Of a stretch of DNA of 64,000 nucleotides, positions 26,077-34,571 are shown in pieces. The position numbers were made by a program, and so were the translations under genes. The notes under the pieces are model-generated. The model had not been told where the DNA came from, ran no database searches, and worked only from the letters and a program-made list of their open reading frames with translations. The stretch lies in the NCBI RefSeq assembly GCF_000161455.1, contig NZ_CM000745.1:4153145-4217144 (forward strand), in the 5' to 3' direction. The stretch is from Bacillus pseudomycoides DSM 12442 (GTDB lineage: Bacteria > Bacillota > Bacilli > Bacillales > Bacillaceae_G). Within the stretch, counting starts at the first letter, position 1. The number at the start of each line of letters is the position of its first letter.

Positions 26077-26699
26077 TTCTGTTTCAAATATTGACCGCGG
26101 AATACTTGCAGCGTTTCATCTTGATTGAGCATCGTTAACTGTTCTTCTGTTAACTTACCGCTCCCCATTTTCACTACATATACATTTACTTTTTTCTTGC
26201 CCCACTCACTATATACATCCTGAACAGTTTCATAATATAAATCGAGTCTATTTCCTTTTATGGCTCCGCCTTTATCTGCTACCACACCATATCCATAGCC
26301 TGGTACAAAAAGAATGGTCCCAATCGGAAACACACGTAAGTCAGCTGCGATTGTAGAATATATATCCCTTTTTGCCTTCACACCTGAATATGTAATGCCA
26401 TACTCCGGATGCCCAGGTCTTTTACCGGTTGATTCTATCCCTGACGTATAACCAGTTGCTGTCATTTCCATTACACGATATTTAGACCAGTCTTTTCCCT
26501 GTTCTAAAGCATTTATCACTTCTTTACTCGGAACAACTTGTTGCCCTCTTTCTGCTGCATGTACTTCTTTTACATTGCCTTCTTGATATGTTTTTACAAC
26601 CTCTAGTAGAGAGACTCCTGTGAACGCTTGCCATGTCACACATAATGCTGCTACAAGTAAACAAGTCATCATAATGCGAATACCATATCGTTTTAACAT
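26073..26699 (-). CDS. yuiC: 3D-domain exported protein (YuiC-like muralytic fold)
   Basis: 208 residues from ATG 26699. The frame is open to an ATG at 26732, but AAGGAGTG lies inside that stretch, so the shorter start is preferred though its spacing is long. N-terminal signal/anchor helix (MMTCLLVAALCVTW), linker, then the 3D domain at ~80-185: TATGYTSG, TIAADLRVFPIGTILFVPGYG, VVADKGGAIKGNRLDLYYE with the conserved Asp residues. B. subtilis YuiC has a lytic-transglycosylase (MltA-like) fold and belongs to the stationary-phase survival group. yuiB is immediately upstream, as in B. subtilis. Confidence 0.82.
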   Translation of the reverse strand: MLKRYGIRIMMTCLLVAALCVTWQAFTGVSLLEVVKTYQEGNVKEVHAAERGQQVVPSKEVINALEQGKDWSKYRVMEMTATGYTSGIESTGKRPGHPEYGITYSGVKAKRDIYSTIAADLRVFPIGTILFVPGYGYGVVADKGGAIKGNRLDLYYETVQDVYSEWGKKKVNVYVVKMGSGKLTEEQLTMLNQDETLQVFRGQYLKQK

Positions 26700-26756
26700 T
26701 TTAATATTCCACACTCCTTCATCGTTAGTCATTCCCCATATGATGTAGAAATATGC

Positions 26757-26787
26757 AAAAAAATAATCCCCAGAAAACTGGAGATTA
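26757..26787 (-). terminator. Terminator after yuiB
   Basis: AATCTCCAG-TTTT-CTGGGGATT followed by T7 on the minus strand. Confidence 0.8.
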
Positions 26788-27102
26788 AAACATTTGATAC
26801 CCGCTTTGACGTAGTTTCTTTATCACAACACCAGACAAAATTGCCCCGATTAATCCAGTTGATAAAATAAAAAGATCGGCTTGTCCAAGATGCGAGACAC
26901 TTGTTCCAAATGAAGAAAATGTTTCTTTCGGTTTTGAAAAGTAATCCCAGACACCTGCTTTATTAATGATCAGTATACAAACAATCGGATAAATGATAAC
27001 CATCACCCAAGTAGCACGTAAAATCATATTGAGTAAAAATCCAATTCCAAAAAATAAAATAAAAAACAGCATCATTGAAATTAGTAATACTGGAATACTC
27101 AT
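26785..27102 (-). CDS. yuiB: YuiB family membrane protein
   Basis: 105 residues, exactly the B. subtilis YuiB length. Three hydrophobic segments (4-28, 31-48 and ~75-93) with a short soluble loop DYFSKPKETFSSFG. Function unknown. It starts 15 bases after the nudix gene stop on the same strand, so the two are co-transcribed. Confidence 0.78.
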   Translation of the reverse strand: MSIPVLLISMMLFFILFFGIGFLLNMILRATWVMVIIYPIVCILIINKAGVWDYFSKPKETFSSFGTSVSHLGQADLFILSTGLIGAILSGVVIKKLRQSGYQMF

Positions 27103-27117
27103 GTTTCCCCACTCCTT

Positions 27118-27612
27118 CTATTTCTTATCCCCTGCCGTAAATACATGATAAGATGTATATCCAAATTGATCTCCTGGATTTAATGTTGCATCCATCTCAA
27201 GAAGCTGTGCCGTATTCCCTTCTAATAAATATCGAACTAATATAGAAGTATTTTGATCGTCTGCAATATCATTAGGATTTAAAAACGCTACTTCAAACAG
27301 CTCATCTTCTTGAACAATAACTTTTTCTCCTTCTGGTTCCAGTAGAAAAATAATCATATTATCACTAATCTCATCACGTATGACACCAGAACGAATGCCA
27401 ATCACTCCTTTTACATGTGCAACAATACCTGTCTCTTCTAAAATTTCACGCTTAACAGCTTGGTCAATTGTTTCGCCCTCATTTACGAAACCAGCGGGCA
27501 ATGACCATTTCCCTTTTAAGCCTCCGTATTTTTTCTTAACGAAGAGCCAGCGACCATCTTTTGTGGCTACAAGTCCACTTACAGCTAGCCAAACATTCCC
27601 ACGCTTCCCCAT
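27118..27612 (-). CDS. Nudix hydrolase
   Basis: 164 residues. A complete Nudix box GFVNEGETIDQAVKREILEETGI (GX5EX7REUXEEXGU) at about residues 42-64, with four acidic Mg2+ ligands. N-terminal strands WLAVSGLVATKDGRWLFVKKKYGG. Substrate is some nucleoside-diphosphate derivative; it cannot be specified from the sequence. First gene of an operon with yuiB. Confidence 0.88.
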   Translation of the reverse strand: MGKRGNVWLAVSGLVATKDGRWLFVKKKYGGLKGKWSLPAGFVNEGETIDQAVKREILEETGIVAHVKGVIGIRSGVIRDEISDNMIIFLLEPEGEKVIVQEDELFEVAFLNPNDIADDQNTSILVRYLLEGNTAQLLEMDATLNPGDQFGYTSYHVFTAGDKK

Positions 27613-27855
27613 GATGTAAAACTCCTTTCAGCTGAAACAACAGAATATTCATTCTTTTCTATGTATTATACTATATTTTTCAGTAAGAATAATATAATCT
27701 TCCTTATTCCTTATGGAGTTAACTCATTTTCCATATATTTGATATAATGAGAATATAGGGTAGGAATTCTTTGTAAAAAACACCTTGAATTTCTTCAAAG
27801 TTCTTCTTTGGATGCTGCTCCGCAAATAATCATTGAGAAAGGAGTGTGAAAAATT

Positions 27856-28290
27856 ATGAGAAATCAATCAAAGAAATCCGGTATTGTATTCGTAACCTTA
27901 GTTTCTGCATTACTCTTCTGCTCTGTATTAGTCTCAGCTTCCCTTTCTCCACTCTCAGATTTAGGATCTAATGCAAATAAATTTAACTCTTTAGGGATGT
28001 GGACATCAATCGGCGAGATTTTAGTATTTTATGTCGTACCTCTACTTCTTTATATAGCAGGAATAAAGGTAATGAGATTCATCATGGCAGTTCTTTGCGG
28101 TATGGGACTATTCATAAATCTTGTGATACTTGCATCCGTATTTATTATAATGCGCGTAAATGACTATAGCCTTTCTTCCGTCTTAGGAGTCATCATTTTT
28201 TGCTCGGCGGTATCACTCACAAATATAATTTGGTTTTTTGTTGCTTTTCGATCAAACAAAATGTCCACTTATACACTGAATGTTCGTTGA
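27856..28290 (+). CDS. Four-helix membrane protein, DUF5391-like
   Basis: 144 residues. Hydrophobic helices at about 10-32, 54-72, 78-103 and 110-132. The extracytoplasmic loop SPLSDLGSNANKFNSLGMWTSIG resembles the small Bacillus DUF5391 family, from memory. No function known. GGAGTG precedes the ATG. Single gene with its own terminator. Confidence 0.7.
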   Translation: MRNQSKKSGIVFVTLVSALLFCSVLVSASLSPLSDLGSNANKFNSLGMWTSIGEILVFYVVPLLLYIAGIKVMRFIMAVLCGMGLFINLVILASVFIIMRVNDYSLSSVLGVIIFCSAVSLTNIIWFFVAFRSNKMSTYTLNVR

Positions 28291-28325
28291 AACAGAACTT
28301 TAAGAAAAACTTGTATTACATGAAA

Positions 28326-28362
28326 AAAGCAGAAACGACTCATAGCCGTTTCTGCTTTTTTC
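28326..28362. terminator. Terminator between the 27.9-kb membrane protein and yumB
   Basis: AAGCAGAAACG / CGTTTCTGCTTTTTT. Confidence 0.85.
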
Positions 28363-28381
28363 TACTATTTGTATTTATATA

Positions 28382-29590
28382 TTAAAAGAACTTCAATTTA
28401 CCTTTTTTAAGAACTAATAAAGGTCCACCAAGTAAGAATAAGTAACGGTTGTCGATTACTTTCTTCATGAAGGAAGCTTTCCATCCCGTTAACTTTTTAC
28501 CCATAACAACGCCCATTGCATCGTCATGTCCTAATGAACATACAGATCCTTTGTTATCGAACACGAATTTTTTCATTTCGCCTTTACCGCGAATTAACAC
28601 GGATAAGTTATGTGCGATGTTGTAACCTTGTTGAATTGCAATTTGTGCTGTTGGAGGATATGGACGGTTAATCTCTTCATTAATAATTAACGCTGCGTCA
28701 CCAACCATGAATACATCTTCATGGCCTGGAGCGTGCATATACTCATCAACTTTAATACGTCCGCGCATTGCTTCAAAACCAGACTCTTCCACAATACCAT
28801 TACCACGAACACCCGCAGCCCAAACAACCGTTTCAGATTTAAGTAATTCTACGTCGTCACCGTTCGCAACTAGAATACCTTCTTCAGTTGCTTCTTTAAT
28901 TGCCGTGCCGATACGGAATTCTACACCTTTTTTCTCTAACTGTTTTACAGCGTACTCAACTAATTCTGGATCGAAGCCAGGAAGTGCCGACGGAGCAGCT
29001 TCCACACAGATAATACGTGCTTTTTCACGTGGAACATCATACTCTTTGCAAAGTTCAGGAATACGGTTTGCAAGCTCACCTACATACTCGATACCTGTAA
29101 ATCCTGCACCACCAACAACGATTGTCACTAACTCATCGCGCTTTTCAGTCGCATATTGAGAGAACTTGTATTCCATATGATCACGAATTTGGCGAGTGGC
29201 ATTAATGTTAGTAATAGAGAATGCATGCTCTTTCAGTCCTTTAATGCCAAATGTTTCAGACTCGAACCCAAGACCAATTACTAAATAATCATACTCTAAC
29301 TCAGCATTTTTTAAGATAACGCGTTTTTCAGCTGCTTTAATTTCTACAACTGTATCTTGTACAAAGTTTACTTTATTTGTATCAATAACGTCTTGAATGT
29401 CGAGACGGATTTTATCATGATGTAATGTGCCAGCTGCACTTTCATGTAACCAAGTTGCTTGGTAGTGATAGCTGTTGTTGTTTACTAACGTAATTTCAGC
29501 TTCACTTACAGATAATGTTTTTTGTAGACGAACAGTCGTAATCATCCCACCATAACCTGCACCCAAAACTACGATTTTTGGAGTTTTCAC
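28382..29590 (-). CDS. yumB: Type II NADH dehydrogenase-like protein YumB
   Basis: 402 residues from GTG 29590. Two dinucleotide folds: FAD-binding KIVVLGAGYGGMITTVRLQ at the N-terminus and NAD-binding VTIVVGGAGFTGIEYVGEL near 155, plus the FAD-closing DVFMVGDAALI near 290. Length and ends match the NDH-2 group, which passes electrons from NADH to menaquinone without proton pumping; the C-terminal amphipathic MKKVIDNRYLFLLGGPLLVLKKG is the likely membrane contact. It is divergent from yumC. A Rex-like inverted repeat lies 72-97 bases upstream. Confidence 0.9.
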   Translation of the reverse strand: MKTPKIVVLGAGYGGMITTVRLQKTLSVSEAEITLVNNNSYHYQATWLHESAAGTLHHDKIRLDIQDVIDTNKVNFVQDTVVEIKAAEKRVILKNAELEYDYLVIGLGFESETFGIKGLKEHAFSITNINATRQIRDHMEYKFSQYATEKRDELVTIVVGGAGFTGIEYVGELANRIPELCKEYDVPREKARIICVEAAPSALPGFDPELVEYAVKQLEKKGVEFRIGTAIKEATEEGILVANGDDVELLKSETVVWAAGVRGNGIVEESGFEAMRGRIKVDEYMHAPGHEDVFMVGDAALIINEEINRPYPPTAQIAIQQGYNIAHNLSVLIRGKGEMKKFVFDNKGSVCSLGHDDAMGVVMGKKLTGWKASFMKKVIDNRYLFLLGGPLLVLKKGKLKFF

Positions 29591-30058
29591 TAAATCACAA
29601 CCCTTTTCTTTATATAATAGTAAATAAGTATAAGACCAAAGTATTAAACACTTATTTTGTCAAGAATGTGGAATTCCTCACATTCTTAACCATAACAAAA
29701 CGTGTTCAAAAAATCTTACGAAATTTGTCATAAAAAATTAACATAATACTTTCCTATATTAGTCGGTTTTATTTCAGAATTCAAGCACCTAGAGAATTAT
29801 CAATATTTTAAAATAACATAGCGTTTTCAAGGGTTTTTCAGCCTTTTTTTCATGTATTTTCCTACTTGGTATATTTTATACATTTCCATCCTATCTATGC
29901 ACAAGCTTACATATAATTCAGTCATTTCTTGCAGTATTCTAAACTGAAATATGGTATCATTTTTATTGTAAAGTGCAATCTTATTTGCAGGATTTCCGTA
30001 TACATATGAACAATATATGGAATCAATATCGAAATTCCATCTATAGGGGGAATAAATA
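29591..30058. other. yumB/yumC divergent intergenic region
   Basis: 468 bases with no gene supported. Contains the inverted repeat at 29662-29687 and A/T-rich promoter sequence for both genes. A GGGGG ribosome site lies ahead of the yumC GTG. Confidence 0.6.
29662..29687 (-). promoter_or_regulatory. Rex-like inverted repeat upstream of yumB
   Basis: AAGAATGTG-N8-CACATTCTT, perfect 9-base arms. TGTG and CACA are spaced by 8 bases as in Rex operators (TTGTGAANNNNTTCACAA), but the flanking bases differ. Binding by Rex is an inference. Confidence 0.4.
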
Positions 30059-31048
30059 GTGACAGAAATTCAAAAAGTTTACGACATAACGATTATCGGT
30101 GGAGGTCCAACAGGATTATTCACAGCGTTTTATGGCGGAATGAGACAGGCAAGTGTAAAAATTATTGAAAGCTTACCGCAGCTTGGAGGACAATTATCCG
30201 CACTATACCCTGAAAAATATATTTATGACGTAGCGGGATTCCCGAAAGTACGCGCGCAAGAACTTGTTGATAATTTAAAAGAACAAATGAAAAAGTTTGA
30301 ACCGACTGTTTGCTTAGAAGAAGCAGTTGATACACTTGAAAAGCTAGCTGATGGCGTATTTAAGCTTGTAACAAATAAAGGAACACACTATTCTAAATCT
30401 GTCATTATTACAGCTGGTAATGGTGCCTTCCAACCACGCCGATTAGAACTAGATAGTGTAGAGAAATTTGAAAAGAAAAACTTACACTACTTCGTTGATG
30501 ATATGAATAAATTCGCTGGAAAACGCGTCGTTGTATTTGGCGGCGGTGACTCTGCAGTGGACTGGACAATGATGCTAGAGCCAATCGCTGAACAAGTAAC
30601 AATCGTTCATCGCCGTGATAAATTCCGTGCTCATGAGCACAGCGTAGAAAACTTAACGAACTCTCGTGCAGACGTAAAAACACCTTATGTTCCAGTTGAA
30701 TTAATTGGTGAAGACAAGATTGAACAAGTTGTTCTGCAACATGTAAAAACAGAAGAAAAAGTTGTTATTGACGTTGATGATGTCATCGTAAACTACGGCT
30801 TCGTCTCTTCTCTTGGTCCAATTAAAAACTGGGGCCTAGACATTCAAAAGAACAGCATCGTTGTAAACTCTAAAATGGAAACGAACATCCCTGGTATTTA
30901 CGCAGCTGGTGACATTTGTACATATGAAGGAAAAGTAAAGCTGATTGCATGTGGCTTCGGTGAAGCACCAACAGCAGTAAACAATGCAAAAGCTTACTTC
31001 GATCCAAATGCAAAACTACAACCAATGCATAGCTCTAGTATGTTTTAA
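30059..31048 (+). CDS. yumC: Ferredoxin--NADP(+) reductase, thioredoxin-reductase-like
   Basis: 329 residues from GTG 30059. FAD-binding DITIIGGGPTGLFTAFYGG at residues 8-26, NADP-binding RVVVFGGGDSAVDWTMML with HRRDKFRAH downstream, and FAD-closing GIYAAGDICTYEGKVKL near 280. It lacks the CxxC of thioredoxin reductase, which is the mark of the YumC type. Transfers electrons between NADPH and ferredoxin/flavodoxin and is essential in B. subtilis. Confidence 0.93.
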   Translation: MTEIQKVYDITIIGGGPTGLFTAFYGGMRQASVKIIESLPQLGGQLSALYPEKYIYDVAGFPKVRAQELVDNLKEQMKKFEPTVCLEEAVDTLEKLADGVFKLVTNKGTHYSKSVIITAGNGAFQPRRLELDSVEKFEKKNLHYFVDDMNKFAGKRVVVFGGGDSAVDWTMMLEPIAEQVTIVHRRDKFRAHEHSVENLTNSRADVKTPYVPVELIGEDKIEQVVLQHVKTEEKVVIDVDDVIVNYGFVSSLGPIKNWGLDIQKNSIVVNSKMETNIPGIYAAGDICTYEGKVKLIACGFGEAPTAVNNAKAYFDPNAKLQPMHSSSMF

Positions 31049-31066
31049 TCCATAAGTATGATAGCA

Positions 31067-31103
31067 AAGCCGCAATTTCTAAAGCAGAAATTGCGGCTTC
31101 TTT
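31067..31103 (+). terminator. Terminator of yumC
   Basis: AGCCGCAATTTCT / AGAAATTGCGGCT with TTTATT tail. Confidence 0.85.
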
Positions 31104-31161
31104 ATTCTATAGATAAAAACCTCATTAGGTGAATTTTATTACGCTAAGATACTTTATAATT

Positions 31162-31442
31162 TTAAAGCGTCTGTCTATTATCAATTGTATATATTTGTCC
31201 TGTAATAGATTCTTGAGTCAATTGAAACAAGACTGCTTCTGCACTATCTTCTGGTGTTGAAATTCTGTTAAGCGGCAAGGTTCCCGCAAGTTGGTACATC
31301 TTATCTTCATTACCTGACCACCATCTCGTATGAACTGCACCAGGAGCAATACTGTTTACTCTAATGTCAGGTACCAATGCAATAGCGAGCGATTTTGTCA
31401 TCGTATGAATGGCGGACTTTGTTGCTGCAACATTTCTTCCAA
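31162..31442 (-). pseudogene. C-terminal remnant of a short-chain dehydrogenase
   Basis: The readable frame gives GRNVAATKSAIHTMTKSLAI, then VNSIAPGAVHTRWW and TGQIYTIDNRQTL: the last third of an SDR (after the active-site region). The YxxxK tyrosine position is Val and the frame hits a stop at about 31450, so the coenzyme domain and the catalytic residues are gone. The break coincides with the IS-end-like hairpin at 31444-31500. The ATG-initiated part is 79 codons. Confidence 0.82.
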
Positions 31443-31443
31443 A

Positions 31444-31500
31444 TTATTGAACTACCCACACCTCCCTCTACACGAGCTTTGAAGTGGGGGATTCTCCTTT
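31444..31500 (+). mobile_element. Solo IS200/IS605-end-like hairpin, copy 2
   Basis: TTGAACTACCCACACCTCCC, loop, GTGGGGGATTCTCC, the same plan as at 16523-16575. It sits at the breakpoint of the SDR remnant. No transposase. Confidence 0.5.
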
Positions 31501-31575
31501 TTCTGCCCTAGCAAAAAAAGTTCCCCTCGATAAACAAATCTCCCTCTTCCCTTCATCTGTATAATTATGGTACAA

Positions 31576-31603
31576 TCAAATAAGAACATTTGTTCTTATT
31601 TGA
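31576..31603 (+). promoter_or_regulatory. Perfect 28-base palindrome upstream of the GyrI-like gene
   Basis: TCAAATAAGAACA-TT-TGTTCTTATTTGA. It directly follows a TGGTACAAT extended -10 (31568-31576), so a repressor here would block the promoter. The centre GAACATTTGTTC matches GAAC-N4-GTTC, the core of Bacillus LexA boxes, but the flanking C/G are missing. Confidence 0.6.
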
Positions 31604-31621
31604 AAAGGGGGAGTATAAAAC

Positions 31622-32101
31622 ATGAGTCAACCAAAGATTATTAAAAAAGAAGCTTTCCAAGCGATTGGCATCTCCGCTACAACAAAAAATGAAATTGAAA
31701 TGTCCACTGAAGGAAAGATCCCCAAGCTATGGACCGACTACTGCCAAGGTCAAATAACAGATCAAATTCCTAACAAAAGGAAGCAAAGCGAAACACTAGC
31801 ATTGTATTCAAACTATGAGTCCGATGAAACTGGAGCCTATACATATACAATCGGTATGCCAGTCTCTTCATTAGACACAATCCCTGAAAATATGACATCT
31901 CTCACAATACCTGCCCAGACATATGCGGTATTTACGACTCGCAAAGGCCCAGTATCAGAGGTCATCGTAGAAACATGGCAAGACATTTGGAAGTGGTCGA
32001 AAGAAAACAAACGTGCTTTCACAACAGACTTTGAATTGTATGATGAACGAGCGATGGATCCAAATAATGTGCAAGTTGATATCTATATTGCATTAGCCTA
32101 A
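31622..32101 (+). CDS. GyrI-like / effector-binding (Rob-type) domain protein
   Basis: 159 residues with a stand-alone AraC_E_bind/GyrI-like small-molecule domain: KEAFQAIGISATT at the N-terminus, YTYTIGMPVSSLDTIPENMTSLTIPAQTYAVFTTRKGP in the middle and VDIYIALA at the end. No DNA-binding part. Such proteins bind hydrophobic drugs or act as sequestering or hydrolytic factors. GGGGGAG precedes the ATG. A perfect palindrome overlaps the promoter region. The MFS exporter follows 180 bases later on the same strand. Confidence 0.82.
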   Translation: MSQPKIIKKEAFQAIGISATTKNEIEMSTEGKIPKLWTDYCQGQITDQIPNKRKQSETLALYSNYESDETGAYTYTIGMPVSSLDTIPENMTSLTIPAQTYAVFTTRKGPVSEVIVETWQDIWKWSKENKRAFTTDFELYDERAMDPNNVQVDIYIALA

Positions 32102-32283
32102 ACCATATAATAAGAAGGTGCTTTCGCATCTTTTTATTTTTTTGCCTTAAAAAATCCACTGGGCAAATGTGCTATTATTGTCTACAATGAAAAAGTGCAG
32201 TATAGAAATATTAGAAACTGTATAAAACGAGTGTTAACAGGATTTTATATCCACTCAAAATTGTTACATAGAAAGGAAGCAAT

Positions 32284-33531
32284 ATGGAGGAACTACAACA
32301 AAACAAATCTGCTCCAACAGAAGGCGGGACACCTTTACTACAAAATACAAACTTCCTATTTCTTTGGGCAGCTACTCTATTTTCAAGCTTTGCTTTAGCT
32401 TTTTTTACCTTTTCCCAAACATGGTACATAGCGAAAACATTAAATCTCGAAGCTTCACTAGGTGTTGTCTTTGTTGCACTTAGCGTCCCAAGACTTATCT
32501 TTATGATTGTCGGCGGAGCTGTCGCAGATAAATTTCCGAAAAAAAATATTATGTTTTACTCAAATATCATTCGTGCACTTCTTGTCGCAACAATTCTAAT
32601 CTGGTTTATCGTTGGTCATGTAACGTTATATACGTTTGCTTTGTTTGCTTTGTTTTTCGGATTAGCGGACGCCTTCTTTTGGTCAGCAGACGGTTCCATT
32701 CTCCCTGAACTTGTAGAAAAACATCGTTTAACACAGGCGAATTCACTTACCCAAATGACGAACCAAGCATCCGTAATTTTAGGACCTGTACTCGGTGGCA
32801 TTCTCATCAAGTTTAGTAACTATGAGACCATTTTTACTATTACTATTCTGCTTCTCATTATTGCTGCTATACTCGTCCAAAAAATCCAATTTACATTGCA
32901 AGAAAAAACGGATACAGACAAAGGAATGTTTACCTCTATTAAAGAAGGCATTTTGTACGTAAAGGAATCGCCTTTTCTTTCAACATTTCTTATCTGTAGC
33001 GCCTTTCTAAATCTATTTTTAATCGGACCAATGCAAGTTGGCTTCCCGTTATTTATCAAAAATGTACTGCATGGTGACTCGCTTCAATTTAGTTATTTAG
33101 AAGCAGCTGTTGGAGGCGGAATGGCAATTGGTGCTGTCATTGTTGGCCTTAAAAACATTAATCGTAGACGCGGCTTGTTTTGCATCATTATGATGCTGTT
33201 ATCTGGCGTTTTCTTCTTATCCATTAACTTCAGCATAGCACTTTGGCAAGCATTATTAGCAGGCGCATTTTACGGCATTACAATTGCCATGGCTATCGTT
33301 CCGTTAATGGCGATGATTCAATCTACTGTCAAAGAAGAAATGATGGGGCGCGTCATGAGCTTGCTGATGCTATCATCTATGGGCTTCATCCCGCTTTCCT
33401 ATGCATTCACATCACTCGCACTTGCAGCTGGTATTCCGATTGTGACGATTATGAAAAGCGGCGCAATCGCAGTGATTGTCTTTGTATTATTTGTTGCGAT
33501 TCGCGTTCCTGTTGTAAGAAAATTCGATTAA
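32284..33531 (+). CDS. MFS transporter (major facilitator, drug-exporter-like)
   Basis: 415 residues, 12 predicted helices. N-terminal helix FLFLWAATLFSSFALAFFTFSQTWYIA, then the conserved loop GGAVADKFPKKNIMFYSN between helices 2 and 3 (the MFS GxxxDxxxRR-like motif). A cytoplasmic loop near residue 200 (QEKTDTDKGMFTSIKEG) joins the halves. It is of the MFS_3/enterobactin-exporter-like type. Substrate unknown. The GyrI-like drug-binding protein upstream hints at a xenobiotic role. A short hairpin follows the stop. Confidence 0.85.
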   Translation: MEELQQNKSAPTEGGTPLLQNTNFLFLWAATLFSSFALAFFTFSQTWYIAKTLNLEASLGVVFVALSVPRLIFMIVGGAVADKFPKKNIMFYSNIIRALLVATILIWFIVGHVTLYTFALFALFFGLADAFFWSADGSILPELVEKHRLTQANSLTQMTNQASVILGPVLGGILIKFSNYETIFTITILLLIIAAILVQKIQFTLQEKTDTDKGMFTSIKEGILYVKESPFLSTFLICSAFLNLFLIGPMQVGFPLFIKNVLHGDSLQFSYLEAAVGGGMAIGAVIVGLKNINRRRGLFCIIMMLLSGVFFLSINFSIALWQALLAGAFYGITIAMAIVPLMAMIQSTVKEEMMGRVMSLLMLSSMGFIPLSYAFTSLALAAGIPIVTIMKSGAIAVIVFVLFVAIRVPVVRKFD

Positions 33532-33604
33532 TCAAGGGGAGTCATGTATCATACGCATGACTCTTTTTTGAATGGATCAAATAAGGTCACCTTCCTGCTC
33601 CTTC

Positions 33605-34426
33605 TTATAGCCGCCCCCATTCTAATCCAACATCTAAAAATAGAGCTCGCATCGTACTATACAAAAGTGCTCTAACATCTTTACGAATCTCCCCACATTT
33701 ATACGCTCTTACCACACTTTTCGTACGACAGATAAGTTGCGTACAAGTCTCCTCATCCGTAATCAATTGCTCAAAAAACACCCCTTGTTCTAATAAACCA
33801 CTCTTTTTATAAGCAAGTTCCACCTTACTCCAAAGCACATTAATCGTTTGTGGATTTCTCGACATTGGAACAATTGCATCTACAAATGCAATTGGAATAT
33901 CATGACGACAATATGTTTCATCAAGTTCATACGTTTCTCTTTTCTTTTGTACTTGAGAAAAGTTTTTAAAAAGAATAGTTTCCTCCTTCTCTGACACCTC
34001 TTCCTTCTTACGCCCCTCTACATGTAGGCTCTTTTCACATGCGGTCATTTTCATACGGTCATCCATACGGTCAACAGCTGCTTTACGAAATACATATAAG
34101 TTCGCACTATATCCCCCGCGCTTATATCTTTCTTTCGTAGGAATCCGCTCAATAATCCCGAGTTCCTCCAGTTTGGCAACAGAGCGACGCACCGTACGAA
34201 TACTTTTTCCTATTTTGGTCGCAATTGTTGCCATTAACGGACAAGCAACTCCAACTGTTTTTTGCTTTTCATTAATCGCATATCTCCCTAAAAAACGAAT
34301 TACTAAAAAGTCCGTTTTATTTATGTTTGCTTGATAACAGATTAAAATTTGCTGCTGGTATGTATTAAACTCTTCTTTACTTTGAAATTCGCTATATGTT
34401 TTCATTAAATGATAGAAAGTTCCCAT
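33605..34426 (-). CDS. Helix-turn-helix protein linked to the cell-wall-repeat genes
   Basis: 273 residues from ATG 34426 (GGGG upstream; a GTG at 34435 is open too). A winged-helix DNA-binding region at about 60-115: CPLMATIATKIGKSIRTVRRSVAKLEELGIIERIPTKERYKRGG, resembling plasmid replication-initiator or MarR-like HTH_36 domains. The rest is unassigned and helical. Fragments of paralogues occur at 36718-36785 and 37037-37110 next to the other cell-wall-repeat genes, so this gene and CW1 look like a module that was duplicated. It is 145 bases downstream of CW1. Confidence 0.75.
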   Translation of the reverse strand: MGTFYHLMKTYSEFQSKEEFNTYQQQILICYQANINKTDFLVIRFLGRYAINEKQKTVGVACPLMATIATKIGKSIRTVRRSVAKLEELGIIERIPTKERYKRGGYSANLYVFRKAAVDRMDDRMKMTACEKSLHVEGRKKEEVSEKEETILFKNFSQVQKKRETYELDETYCRHDIPIAFVDAIVPMSRNPQTINVLWSKVELAYKKSGLLEQGVFFEQLITDEETCTQLICRTKSVVRAYKCGEIRKDVRALLYSTMRALFLDVGLEWGRL

Positions 34427-34509
34427 TTTTATCACCCCATATATAAATAGGTGCGATAAAGCAGAATGGGCGATTTTTTTAATTTAATGATTTAAAAGCG
34501 TAAAACATA

Positions 34510-34545
34510 AAAACAGGTCGCATTACATCATGCGACCTGTCTTCC
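34510..34545 (-). terminator. Terminator of cell-wall-repeat gene 1
   Basis: ACAGGTCGCA / TGCGACCTGT, identical to the terminator of copy 2; T-run on the minus strand. Confidence 0.8.
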
Positions 34546-34571
34546 TTATCAATCCCGCTTACTATCTATCA

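Noticed and set aside
28707..29159. Long open frame antisense to yumB (150 codons)
   Set aside because: No ribosome site, and the translated residues (Ser/Pro/Thr-rich) mirror the codon bias of yumB on the other strand; a shadow.
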